From Actinobacteria bacterium RBG_16_64_13 (GTDB lineage: Bacteria; Actinomycetota; Thermoleophilia; RBG-16-64-13): a stretch of 19,231 nucleotides of DNA. The stretch is taken from NCBI GenBank assembly GCA_001768675.1, contig MELN01000017.1:54090-73320 (forward strand). The letters run 5' to 3'. Below are positions 8,429-14,446 of this stretch, piece after piece; position 1 is the stretch's first letter; every line of letters begins with the position of its first letter. The translations under genes were made by a program, and so were the position numbers. The notes below the pieces were generated by a model. It made no database searches and had not been told where the DNA came from. It was given only the letters and a program-made list of their open reading frames with translations.

Positions 8429-8442
8429 CTACCGCGGAGGCT

Positions 8443-8916
8443 CTAGTCAGCTAAGACCGGACGAGCTGTCAGACGCTTCACCAATCGGACTACACTGCCC
8501 TCGGTCTCGCTGTGCGTCTGCTCTATGGAGTCCACCAGAGCCTTGATGATGGTGAGGGCCAATCCACCCTGGCAGACATCGTGGCCGGGACCCGAGATGG
8601 GCACGCGGTGCTTGTGATCGGGATCGGAGATCGTGATCTCCCAAGCTTCGGGCATCACATGGAAATCTATGCGGATCGAGGAAGGCTCCCCGGGATGCCT
8701 TTCCGCCTCGTCGGAGGGAGGGCTCCCGTCCGGTCCCCAGAGAAAGCAGGTGCAGGCTTCGGTCACCACGAGCTTGAGATCGGCGATGACCTCCTCGTCA
8801 AGCGCCTCGCGCGCCCCGACCACACTCGCCACCAGACGGCAGAGACCTACATATTCCGCCTTGCCAGGAATGACAAGTGAAATCGGCTGCCGTTCGCTTA
8901 CCCCCATACCGCTCAT
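8443..8916 (-). CDS. Anti-sigma-factor-like (RsbW/SpoIIAB-type) GHKL-fold protein with degenerate ATP site
   Basis: This 157-residue protein has the size and layout of RsbW/SpoIIAB-type GHKL proteins, which hold sigma factors and phosphorylate anti-anti-sigma partners. The parts are an N-terminal strand PISLVIPGKAEYVGLCRLV, an N-box helix ADLKLVVTEACTCFL (46-59), a G1-like turn ISDPD (96-100) and a G2-like helix GGLALTIIKALVDSIE (117-132). The N-box Asn that coordinates Mg-ATP is replaced by Cys (EACTC, C57), and the DxGxG box is reduced to DPDHK. It may therefore bind a partner without kinase activity. No sigma factor or STAS-domain partner is in the window. ATG 8916 is used; ATG 8907 is an equally possible start. 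It sits between the radical SAM gene (107-base gap) and the secreted-protein gene (69-base gap). Confidence 0.7.
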   Translation of the reverse strand: MSGMGVSERQPISLVIPGKAEYVGLCRLVASVVGAREALDEEVIADLKLVVTEACTCFLWGPDGSPPSDEAERHPGEPSSIRIDFHVMPEAWEITISDPDHKHRVPISGPGHDVCQGGLALTIIKALVDSIEQTHSETEGSVVRLVKRLTARPVLAD

Positions 8917-9007
8917 CTATTTCGCCATTCGTCTAATGCTGGGGACAGATGGTCGCACGTCGTCTCGCAAAGAAGCTACCCCGCATTCGGGCGCGTCTAA
9001 ACAGCCG

Positions 9008-9022
9008 GGGCCTCCATGGCCC
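9008..9022. terminator. Weak hairpin after the radical SAM gene
   Basis: GGGCC (9008-9012) and GGCCC (9018-9022) form a 5-bp stem around a 5-base loop, directly after the stop codon of the radical SAM gene on the minus strand. A short T-run (GCTGTTTAG) follows a few bases later. Too small to be sure it acts as a terminator. Confidence 0.25.
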
Positions 9023-9023
9023 A

Positions 9024-10085
9024 TCAGTCCTCTGCCTCCACCAAGCCCAGATCCTCGCCGCAAGCCGCGCAAAGCCCCCGCTCGACTCCAGAGCATTCGA
9101 CCTTCGGCTCGCCTCGACGCATCACCGTGCGACCGCAGCCGGGACAGACGGTATGGCGCGCAGCGTGTCCCTGCACGTTGCCCACGTACACGAAGCGAAG
9201 ACCGGCATCCTTTCCGATGCGCACCGCCCGCTCCAAGGTCTTGATCGAGGTGGGGGGGAGATACGAGAGCTCGAAATCGGGCATGAAACGCGTCACATGC
9301 CACGGAGTCCCGGGACCGAGATGTTCCCGCACCCAACGAGCCATGGCCTGCAGACTTGCCTCGTCGTCGTTGAGCCCGGGCACGATGTTGGACACCACCT
9401 CGACGTGGCAGCCATGCCTTTCCTTTGCCCGCACTGCGCTCTCGTAGGCCGGTGTCGGATCCTTGACCTTTGTGAGCCGTGCCCATTGCTCAGCAGTGGC
9501 CCCTTTGAGATCGAACTTGAAGGCGTCAACCACTTCCCCCACGTAGTCCAGAGCCGGCTCGGTCAGATACCCTGCCGTTATGAAGGCGGTGTAGAGCCCT
9601 GCCTCCTTGAACGCCGCGCACACATCGTGCACGTATTCGATCCACACAGCCGGATCGTTGTAGGTGAACGCCACCCCCGAGAGCTTGTGCTTGCGCGCCA
9701 TGGCCACCGCCTGCGCCGGCGTCAGCTCCGGCAGCCTGGAGGTCTCGGTGCGGGCGCTTGCGTGGGATATCTGCCAGTTCTGACAGCCCGTGCAGAGTAC
9801 GTTGCAGCCGTAGCAGCCCAGAGACAGGGCCCGGGTGCCGGGGTGGAAATGGAAGAGCGGCTTCTTCTCGATCTCGTCGCTGATGATCGTGACCGGCCGC
9901 GCATAGGTCAGCCCCACCATGCAGCCGTTCCGGACGCCGCGCGCCCTGCACAGGCCCTCTTCATTCTCTCCCACAAGGCAGAGATGGGGACACAGCGTGC
10001 ATCGCACCTTGCCACCGGCGGCCTCTTCCCAGAAGAGGGCCTGGGCCAGCACGCGGACGGCCGGCTGCGCGACGCTATCGGACAT
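9024..10085 (-). CDS. amrS: AmmeMemoRadiSam-type radical SAM enzyme
   Basis: From the ATG at 10085 this is a 353-residue radical SAM protein of the AmmeMemoRadiSam-system type (PflA-like). An N-terminal cysteine motif (CTLCPHLC, then GLCRAR) precedes the signature DEIEKKPLFHFHPGT. The radical SAM cluster motif CNVLCTGC (CX3CX2C, about residues 94-101) follows, with QNWQIS. The middle holds SAM-barrel strands (VAFTYNDP, FKFDLKG, VVSNIVPGLND). The C terminus carries a zinc-ribbon-like set of cysteines (CPGCG and CAACG). Earlier in-frame starts exist (ATG 10106, ATG 10151), but family resemblance begins after the chosen ATG. The usual partners, Memo and AMMECR1 domain proteins, are absent from the window. 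The substrate of this family is not established. A TATACT hexamer lies 32 bases upstream. Confidence 0.85.
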   Translation of the reverse strand: MSDSVAQPAVRVLAQALFWEEAAGGKVRCTLCPHLCLVGENEEGLCRARGVRNGCMVGLTYARPVTIISDEIEKKPLFHFHPGTRALSLGCYGCNVLCTGCQNWQISHASARTETSRLPELTPAQAVAMARKHKLSGVAFTYNDPAVWIEYVHDVCAAFKEAGLYTAFITAGYLTEPALDYVGEVVDAFKFDLKGATAEQWARLTKVKDPTPAYESAVRAKERHGCHVEVVSNIVPGLNDDEASLQAMARWVREHLGPGTPWHVTRFMPDFELSYLPPTSIKTLERAVRIGKDAGLRFVYVGNVQGHAARHTVCPGCGRTVMRRGEPKVECSGVERGLCAACGEDLGLVEAED

Positions 10086-10117
10086 GCTTGGGTGGGAGCG
10101 GCTCATGGTAGGGGCGA

Positions 10118-10123
10118 AGTATA
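10118..10123 (-). promoter_or_regulatory. Possible -10 element of the radical SAM gene
   Basis: The minus strand reads TATACT, 5 of 6 matches to TATAAT, 32 bases upstream of the ATG at 10085 and 11 bases upstream of the ATG at 10106. It supports a start no further upstream than 10106. No good -35 hexamer is present. Confidence 0.4.
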
Positions 10124-10289
10124 CGCGTCGAGCGGTCGACCAGCCGCTCATTTGGCCCAACTTCTAGGCCGATAGTTAGACAGGACGGGCGTTCCCGTGG
10201 TATCAATTCATATTGGGCTGTGGTCATGCAGATCGGGCCCGGGTATCCACACAAGCTCATGACTTGATCGGCGCCCGTTCGCGAATCCA

Positions 10290-10304
10290 GGAGGAGGAAA
10301 GTTG
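10290..10304 (+). promoter_or_regulatory. Strong ribosome binding site with TTG start for the substrate-binding protein
   Basis: GGAGGAGG at 10290-10297 precedes a TTG codon at 10302 by 4 bases. This decides the start: the following codons give MKRNHV and a clean lipoprotein signal peptide. The 130 bases upstream, between the divergent radical SAM gene and this site, contain no promoter I can defend; TATCAA at 10201-10206 is a weak -10 candidate. Confidence 0.75.
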
Positions 10305-11207
10305 AAAAGGAATCATGTCCTATTAATTGCGCTTCTGCTGTTGGCGCTGATCCTCGTACCAGCGATAGCCGCCTGTGGGACGACAGAAGAGACGACCACC
10401 ACGTCAGCCGGCCAGTCGTCAACGACCAACGTGGGCGGCGGCGGTGACGTGACCGCCATCGCCGACGCTGCCATCGCGGCTGTGACTAAGTCCGCCAACA
10501 TCGAGACGCCTCAGACCATCAAAGCCGGCTTCGTGCAGGCCGGGTCGGACACAGCGTTCCCGCCCATGGAGTTCTCCGACGAGAAGGGCGGCTATATCGG
10601 TTTTGACGTCGATCTGTGCATCGCCCTCTCCAAGAAGATGGGCCTCGAACTCGAAGTGGTCTCGACGGCCTGGGACGGCATCATCCCTGGTCTTCTTGGC
10701 GACCGCTACGACATCATCATGTCGGCCATGAGCATCACGGAGGAGCGGCTTCAGCAGGTGAACTTCACCGACGCGTATCTGCCCGGTATTATCGCCATCA
10801 GTGCACCCAAAGCAGCCCCGATCACCGAGGCCGCCGGGCTTGCCGGCAAGATAGTCGGCGTGCAAGTCGACACCACCGGCCAGTTCGAGGTTGAGAAAGT
10901 CGCCGGGGTCAAGGAGATCAAGAAATACCCCACCATCCTTGACGCCTTCGCGGACATGGCGGCCGGCCGGGTGGACGCCGTCGTCAATGACGAGCCGGTG
11001 AACGCCTACATCATCGCCACCAACACCGATTACAAAGAGAAGTTCGCCAACACGGGCGGCATCGTCACAGTCAACGACTACGGCTATGCCATCAAGAAGG
11101 AGAGTGCGGCCCTTCTCGCCGCGATGAACACCGCCCTCGCGGAACTCAAAGCCGAGGGTGTCTATCAGAAGATCTGTGCCAAGTGGGGCCTGACCGGCGT
11201 CAAGTAG
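10302..11207 (+). CDS. Polar amino acid ABC transporter, substrate-binding lipoprotein
   Basis: This 301-residue protein is the extracellular solute-binding component of an amino acid importer (SBP_bac_3 family). A hydrophobic signal peptide (5-24) ends in the lipobox IAAC, so C25 is the likely lipidated residue. A Thr/Ser/Gly-rich linker (27-48) tethers the domain. The binding domain (about 72-301) shows family landmarks: FPPMEF, GFDVDLCIALSKKMG, WDGIIPGLLGDRYDIIMSAMSIT, NFTDAYL, VGVQVDTTGQ, GRVDAVVNDEP and a final helix with AEGVYQKICAKWG. The ligand, an amino acid, cannot be told precisely. It begins at TTG with a strong Shine-Dalgarno. It is the first gene of the importer operon and is followed by a large hairpin before the permease, consistent with higher expression of this subunit. 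Confidence 0.93.
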   Translation: MKRNHVLLIALLLLALILVPAIAACGTTEETTTTSAGQSSTTNVGGGGDVTAIADAAIAAVTKSANIETPQTIKAGFVQAGSDTAFPPMEFSDEKGGYIGFDVDLCIALSKKMGLELEVVSTAWDGIIPGLLGDRYDIIMSAMSITEERLQQVNFTDAYLPGIIAISAPKAAPITEAAGLAGKIVGVQVDTTGQFEVEKVAGVKEIKKYPTILDAFADMAAGRVDAVVNDEPVNAYIIATNTDYKEKFANTGGIVTVNDYGYAIKKESAALLAAMNTALAELKAEGVYQKICAKWGLTGVK

Positions 11208-11254
11208 TCACCCACTTGAGGCTTGGCTTCAACGAGCCTGTCGGTCTATAGTCC

Positions 11255-11292
11255 AAGACAGGGGTCGTAGCTTCGGCTTCGGCCCCTGTCTT
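11255..11292 (+). terminator. UUCG-capped hairpin between binding protein and permease genes (attenuator or mRNA stabiliser)
   Basis: The arms 11255-11271 and 11276-11292 pair over 17 positions with one T-T mismatch and one G-T wobble, closed by the tetraloop TTCG (11272-11275) on a C-G pair. The outer 10 bp are perfect (AAGACAGGGG with CCCCTGTCTT). Only a short T-stretch follows (CTTTG), so read-through into the permease is expected. The position, 48 bases after the binding protein's stop and inside the operon, fits partial termination or 3'-end protection that raises binding-protein mRNA over permease mRNA. Confidence 0.8.
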
Positions 11293-11339
11293 TGTCGATA
11301 CGCCGCCCAGCGAAATAGGAGGCGACCGGAGGTGACCTG

Positions 11340-12104
11340 GTGAACGCGTTTTTCAACGGAGAGATCTTCAAGGATTCTCTTTGGCTGCTGGTCAAGACGT
11401 TGCCGACGGTGTTCGAGGTGCTGGTCCTGGGCCTCATCTGCGCATGGGCCTGGGGTCTCGCCCTTTCCTTGATCCGGCTCTCACGGTTTCGCGCTCTCCG
11501 TTACCTGGCCGGCGCGTATATCGACCTCTTTCGGGGACTGCCGCTGCTCTTGCTCTTCATCTTCATCTACTACGGTCTGCCACATGCCGGACTCAAGCTC
11601 AACGCCCTTTCTTCCGGCGTACTTGGCATCGCCCTCTGCTACGGCGCCTATTCGGCCGAGATCTTCCGGGCCGGCATCCAAGCGATCGCCAAAGGACAGA
11701 CCGAAGCTGCCCGCTCTTTGGGGATGACGCACGGTCAGGCCATGCGCTACGTCATCCTGCCCCAGGCCGTGAAGCTCGTCGTCCCGCCGCTCACGAACGA
11801 GCTCATAGCCATGATCAAGGACACGTCGCTCATGTCGGTCATCGCGGTCCCGGAACTGCTCTTCAGGGCAAAGGAGAAGATGGGGGTGGTCGCCAACTCG
11901 ACCCCCTTGACGGTGGCGGCGCTCATCTACATCGTCTTCACGATCCCGCTCATCCGAGTGGCCGCGCGCATGGAGAGCAAGCGTAGAAAACGGAGGCCTG
12001 GCGGCAAACCGCCCGCCGGGATCACCCCGGAGGCCGGGATCGCTGACGCGCAGCTCTACGATGCGGACATCGCCGCGCAACTACCCAAAGGGGGGTACGG
12101 TTGA
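11340..12104 (+). CDS. Polar amino acid ABC transporter, permease
   Basis: This 254-residue membrane protein belongs to the HisM/GlnP family of amino acid ABC permeases. About five hydrophobic helices are visible, with the transmembrane stretch VFEVLVLGLICAWAWGLALS near the start and IDLFRGLPLLLLFIFIYYGL in the middle. The EAA loop (122-142, EAARSLGM then RYVILPQA) contacts the ATPase. The GTG at 11340 is chosen because GGAGGTGA ends 4 bases before it. A hydrophilic tail of about 40 residues (from 212, beginning ESKRRKRRP) extends beyond the usual end of the family and has no function I recognise. Only one permease gene is present, so it probably works as a homodimer. It overlaps the ATPase start codon at TGATG. 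Confidence 0.93.
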   Translation: MNAFFNGEIFKDSLWLLVKTLPTVFEVLVLGLICAWAWGLALSLIRLSRFRALRYLAGAYIDLFRGLPLLLLFIFIYYGLPHAGLKLNALSSGVLGIALCYGAYSAEIFRAGIQAIAKGQTEAARSLGMTHGQAMRYVILPQAVKLVVPPLTNELIAMIKDTSLMSVIAVPELLFRAKEKMGVVANSTPLTVAALIYIVFTIPLIRVAARMESKRRKRRPGGKPPAGITPEAGIADAQLYDADIAAQLPKGGYG

Positions 12105-12835
12105 TGACCAGCATGATCGAACTCATCGATGTCCACAAGTCCTTCGACAGTCTCGAGGTCTTGAAGGGAGTCAACCTCACCGTTGTCAAGAAGGAGGTGG
12201 TGGTGGTCATCGGCCCCTCCGGTTCCGGCAAGTCCACCATGCTGCGCTGCATCAACGGGCTTGAGCCTATCCTGAAGGGCAAGGTCATCATCGAGGGCGA
12301 AGACCTCCACGGCCCCCACACCGACCCAAACAGGATCCGGCAGCGGATCGGCATGGTCTTCCAGAGCTTCAATCTGTTCCCCCACAAGGACGCCCTGCAC
12401 AACGTCATGATGGCTCCGCTCAAAGTCCAGAAGAAGCCGAAAGCCGAAGCCGAGCAGATAGCTCGCGAGCAACTGTGCCAGGTAGGCCTCGCTGAGAAGA
12501 TGCACGCTTACCCCGACGAGCTGTCCGGCGGCCAGCAACAGCGCGTGGCCATCGCCCGGGCGCTGGCCATGAAACCCGACATGATGCTTTTCGACGAGGT
12601 CACCTCCGCCCTCGACCCGGAGTTGGTGGCCGAGGTGCTGGGCGTCATGCAGGGCCTGGCCGAATCGGGCATGACCATGGTGGTGGTCACCCATGAGATG
12701 GGCTTCGCCCGAGAGGTGGGGACGAGGCTGATCTTCATGGACGGAGGCGTGATAGTGGAGGAGGGCGATCCGCGAGAGATGATCCCGAATCCAAAGGAGC
12801 CCCGGACGCAGAAGTTCCTGAGTATGGTCCTCTAG
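12104..12835 (+). CDS. Polar amino acid ABC transporter, ATP-binding protein
   Basis: This 243-residue ATPase (GlnQ/HisP family) drives the importer encoded just upstream. Walker A is GPSGSGKST (38-46), the Q-loop glutamine is Q87 (VFQSFNLFPH), the signature is LSGGQQQR (140-147), Walker B is MMLFDE (160-165) with SALDPE following, and the switch histidine is H197 (VVTHEMGFA). All catalytic positions are intact. The ATG at 12104 overlaps the permease stop (TGATG); a TTG 3 bases earlier is a less likely start. A G-rich Shine-Dalgarno-like run ends near 12095. The stop shares the tetranucleotide CTAG with the stop of the convergent DedA gene, leaving no spacer for a terminator. Confidence 0.96.
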   Translation: MTSMIELIDVHKSFDSLEVLKGVNLTVVKKEVVVVIGPSGSGKSTMLRCINGLEPILKGKVIIEGEDLHGPHTDPNRIRQRIGMVFQSFNLFPHKDALHNVMMAPLKVQKKPKAEAEQIAREQLCQVGLAEKMHAYPDELSGGQQQRVAIARALAMKPDMMLFDEVTSALDPELVAEVLGVMQGLAESGMTMVVVTHEMGFAREVGTRLIFMDGGVIVEEGDPREMIPNPKEPRTQKFLSMVL

Positions 12836-13467
12836 GAAGCGCGCGCCCGGTTTCGCCGCCGGCGCCACAGACCCCAGCCGATGAGGCCCACGACCACGAC
12901 GGCGAGCACGATGTAGAAGACCTCGTTGTACCGGCCGAACTGCTCCTGCAGCTTGCCCCACGGGTCAGCTCCCGCGGCTTTGCCCGCGGCGTAGCCCAGG
13001 TACGCTAGAGCGGCGTTCCAGGGCACCGAGCCAAGAAGGGAATAGAGCAAGAATTTGCCCACCGGCATCTTTGCTATGCCCGCAGGCAGGGAGATGAAGG
13101 TACGCACCCCCGGCATCATGCGGGTGAAGAAGACGGTGGCCTGCCCGCGTCTTTCGAACCAGCGGTCGGCTTTGTCCAGATGATGCGCGCGAATGCCCAC
13201 ATAGCGCCCGTACTTGACGAAGAGCGCCCGGCCTCCATACCGGCCCACCGCGTAGGCTATGCTCGATCCCACCATGTTGGCGGCCGTGGCCACCACGATC
13301 ACCATCCAGAGATGCGTGTGCCCCTGGGCGGCGAGGAACCCTCCATAGGGAACCACGATCTCGCTGGGAATGGGGATGCAGGCGCTTTCGGCGACCATCG
13401 TCACGAAGACGACGAGCAGGCCGTGGTTTTCCAGCAGGGGGATCAGCCAGTCCTGAAAGAAGCTCAT
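12832..13467 (-). CDS. DedA-family membrane protein
   Basis: This 211-residue integral membrane protein is a DedA-family (SNARE-associated PF09335) member; such proteins act in phospholipid recycling and envelope homeostasis, including undecaprenyl-phosphate or lipid flipping. Diagnostic features are the acidic N-terminal motif VAESACIPIPSEIVVPYGGFLA (E27 and E36), GxxxGxxxxYxxGRYGGR around 67-80, and the FFTRMMPGVRTFISLPAG segment with R116 and R122, followed by AGIAKMPVGKFLLYSLLG and SVPWN. A last helix (about 187-202) ends in a basic tail (WRRRRNRAR). The ATG at 13467 lies 6 bases after the stop of the upstream gene. A TAGAAT hexamer 8 bases before the ATG could give it its own, near-leaderless transcript. 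The last four bases overlap the importer ATPase stop. Confidence 0.92.
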   Translation of the reverse strand: MSFFQDWLIPLLENHGLLVVFVTMVAESACIPIPSEIVVPYGGFLAAQGHTHLWMVIVVATAANMVGSSIAYAVGRYGGRALFVKYGRYVGIRAHHLDKADRWFERRGQATVFFTRMMPGVRTFISLPAGIAKMPVGKFLLYSLLGSVPWNAALAYLGYAAGKAAGADPWGKLQEQFGRYNEVFYIVLAVVVVGLIGWGLWRRRRNRARAS

Positions 13468-13473
13468 GGGCGG

Positions 13474-13821
13474 CTATTCTACGCGGGGTCGGTCAATGAA
13501 GGCGTGAAGCCGGGCCAAGGCTTGCTCGAAGCACTCGCGCAGCCGATCTTCCAGGTCCCCGTAATTCGGCTGAGCGCGCCGATCTCGGAACCGGTGCCGG
13601 AGGTCTTGCTCCACTTCTCCGGCCAGATGTGTGGTCTCGTCGTCGAGCCGGCGCATGAACTCCTCGCTCCCCAGTTGCCGGAGCAGCGTGGACAAGTATT
13701 CGTACGACGCGGCGAACGCCGCGGTCGGATCGGCGATGACCGGTGCGTTAAGGTCCAGGAAGTAAGAGGTGAAGGCCCGCTTGAAACCCAAGCGCAGGGA
13801 CTGCAAAGAACCGTGGGCCAT
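13474..13821 (-). CDS. Small helical protein of unknown function
   Basis: I do not recognise this 115-residue protein. It is predicted to be soluble and mostly helical, and rich in Arg, Glu, Leu and Phe. The N-terminal part (MAHGSLQSLRLGFKRAFTSYF) is basic and aromatic, and the C-terminal half (50-113) is a run of charged amphipathic helix. The open frame extends upstream to 14022, but that stretch overlaps the preceding gene in another frame and has shadow-like Arg/Pro/Gly composition. I therefore take the ATG at 13821, 8 bases after the upstream stop. No clear Shine-Dalgarno is present, so coupling to the upstream gene is likely. It probably shares an operon with the gene at 13830-14303. 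Confidence 0.6.
   Translation of the reverse strand: MAHGSLQSLRLGFKRAFTSYFLDLNAPVIADPTAAFAASYEYLSTLLRQLGSEEFMRRLDDETTHLAGEVEQDLRHRFRDRRAQPNYGDLEDRLRECFEQALARLHAFIDRPRVE
13476..13481 (-). promoter_or_regulatory. Possible -10 element of the DedA gene
   Basis: The minus strand reads TAGAAT, 5 of 6 matches to TATAAT, 8 bases upstream of the ATG at 13467 and overlapping the stop codon of the upstream gene. The spacing would give a transcript starting one or two bases before the start codon. No Shine-Dalgarno lies between. Confidence 0.4.
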
Positions 13822-13829
13822 GGCGCCGC

Positions 13830-14303
13830 TCAGCGGGTGTATGCCACCTCGCGCCAAGATGGGTGAGGAGGGGGCCCTATCTTCCGGGAGCGGTGACCCG
13901 CCGGGAAGTAGGCGAACGCGCCGGCCTCGTCGTCGAATGCGACCTCCAACTGCCCCTCGATAAGCCTGAGATCGAGCCACGCGCTGCGAAACACCAGTTC
14001 GCGCAGCCAGTACACCAGACACTCGCCATGCAGCGTGAGGACTTCGTCGCCGCGCTGGAGAAGGTATTCTCCCAGGGAACTGACAGGGAATTCGATGCTC
14101 CCGCCGGCGACCAGCTGCACCAGGTCAGCGCACTCATCGTGTAGAAGGATGCCGGGCTCGACGAGTCCCAGTTCGACGGCAGCCATCTCGACCCTTTGGG
14201 CAAAGTCTATGCTGTTGAACCCATATCTGAAGCTGCGGAACTCGAGGATATAGTCCTCGCCTGAGGCGTAATTAGGATGCGCGTGACGGTTTTCCGGCGT
14301 CAT
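13830..14303 (-). CDS. Acidic soluble protein of unknown function
   Basis: I do not recognise this 157-residue acidic protein. No signal peptide or membrane helix is visible. The sequence begins MTPENRHAHPNYASGEDYIL. It then has FRYGFNSIDFAQRVEMAAVELGL (helix), a middle GGSIEFPVSSLGEYLLQRGDEVLTLHGECLVYWL with a regulatory or binding-domain look, and a beta-rich end (LDLRLIEGQLEVAFDDEAGAFAYFPAG). The ATG at 14303 has AGAGGG about 7 bases upstream. The frame is open further upstream but with shadow-like composition. A TACAAT hexamer at 14343-14348 would give a leader of about 35 bases. It heads a likely operon with the 115-residue protein and possibly the DedA gene. Confidence 0.65.
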   Translation of the reverse strand: MTPENRHAHPNYASGEDYILEFRSFRYGFNSIDFAQRVEMAAVELGLVEPGILLHDECADLVQLVAGGSIEFPVSSLGEYLLQRGDEVLTLHGECLVYWLRELVFRSAWLDLRLIEGQLEVAFDDEAGAFAYFPAGHRSRKIGPPPHPSWREVAYTR

Positions 14304-14342
14304 GGAAGTCCCTCTGGCGCTGTGAGACGTTGCTGCATACGT

Positions 14343-14348
14343 ATTGTA
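14343..14348 (-). promoter_or_regulatory. Possible -10 element of the unknown-protein operon
   Basis: The minus strand reads TACAAT, 5 of 6 matches to TATAAT, followed by a leader of about 35 bases with the Shine-Dalgarno AGAGGG before the ATG at 14303. The -35 region is weak. It is divergent from the lipoprotein promoter at 14412-14440. Confidence 0.35.
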
Positions 14349-14411
14349 CCAAGGAGTCGGTTCCCCTGTTCGCCGTCGCCGTCTGCGGGCGGACGAGTAT
14401 CCGGTGCATCC

Positions 14412-14440
14412 TTGTGCCCGCCATGACGAGGATTCATAAT
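14412..14440 (+). promoter_or_regulatory. Promoter of the lipoprotein-transporter operon (leaderless)
   Basis: TTGTGC (14412-14417) and CATAAT (14435-14440) are separated by exactly 17 bases, giving a sigma-70-type promoter with a 5-of-6 -10 box. The ATG at 14447 begins 6 bases after the -10, where transcription should start. No Shine-Dalgarno is present, so a leaderless mRNA is predicted. This also decides the start codon over the ATG at 14423. Confidence 0.55.
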
Positions 14441-14446
14441 GGGCGC

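Noticed and set aside
8949..10175. Plus-strand open frame of 408 codons opposite the radical SAM gene
   Set aside because: The minus strand encodes an intact radical SAM enzyme with all its cysteine motifs; the plus-strand translation has shadow-like composition and no ribosome binding site.
10161..10289. Riboswitch or operator in the gap before the amino acid importer
   Set aside because: Only scattered short palindromes (GGGCCC, TCATGA) are visible; I could not assemble a known riboswitch core or a two-box promoter.
13822..14022. N-terminal extension of the 115-residue protein to 14022
   Set aside because: It overlaps the end of the upstream gene in another frame and is Arg/Gly/Pro-rich, typical of an out-of-frame reading.
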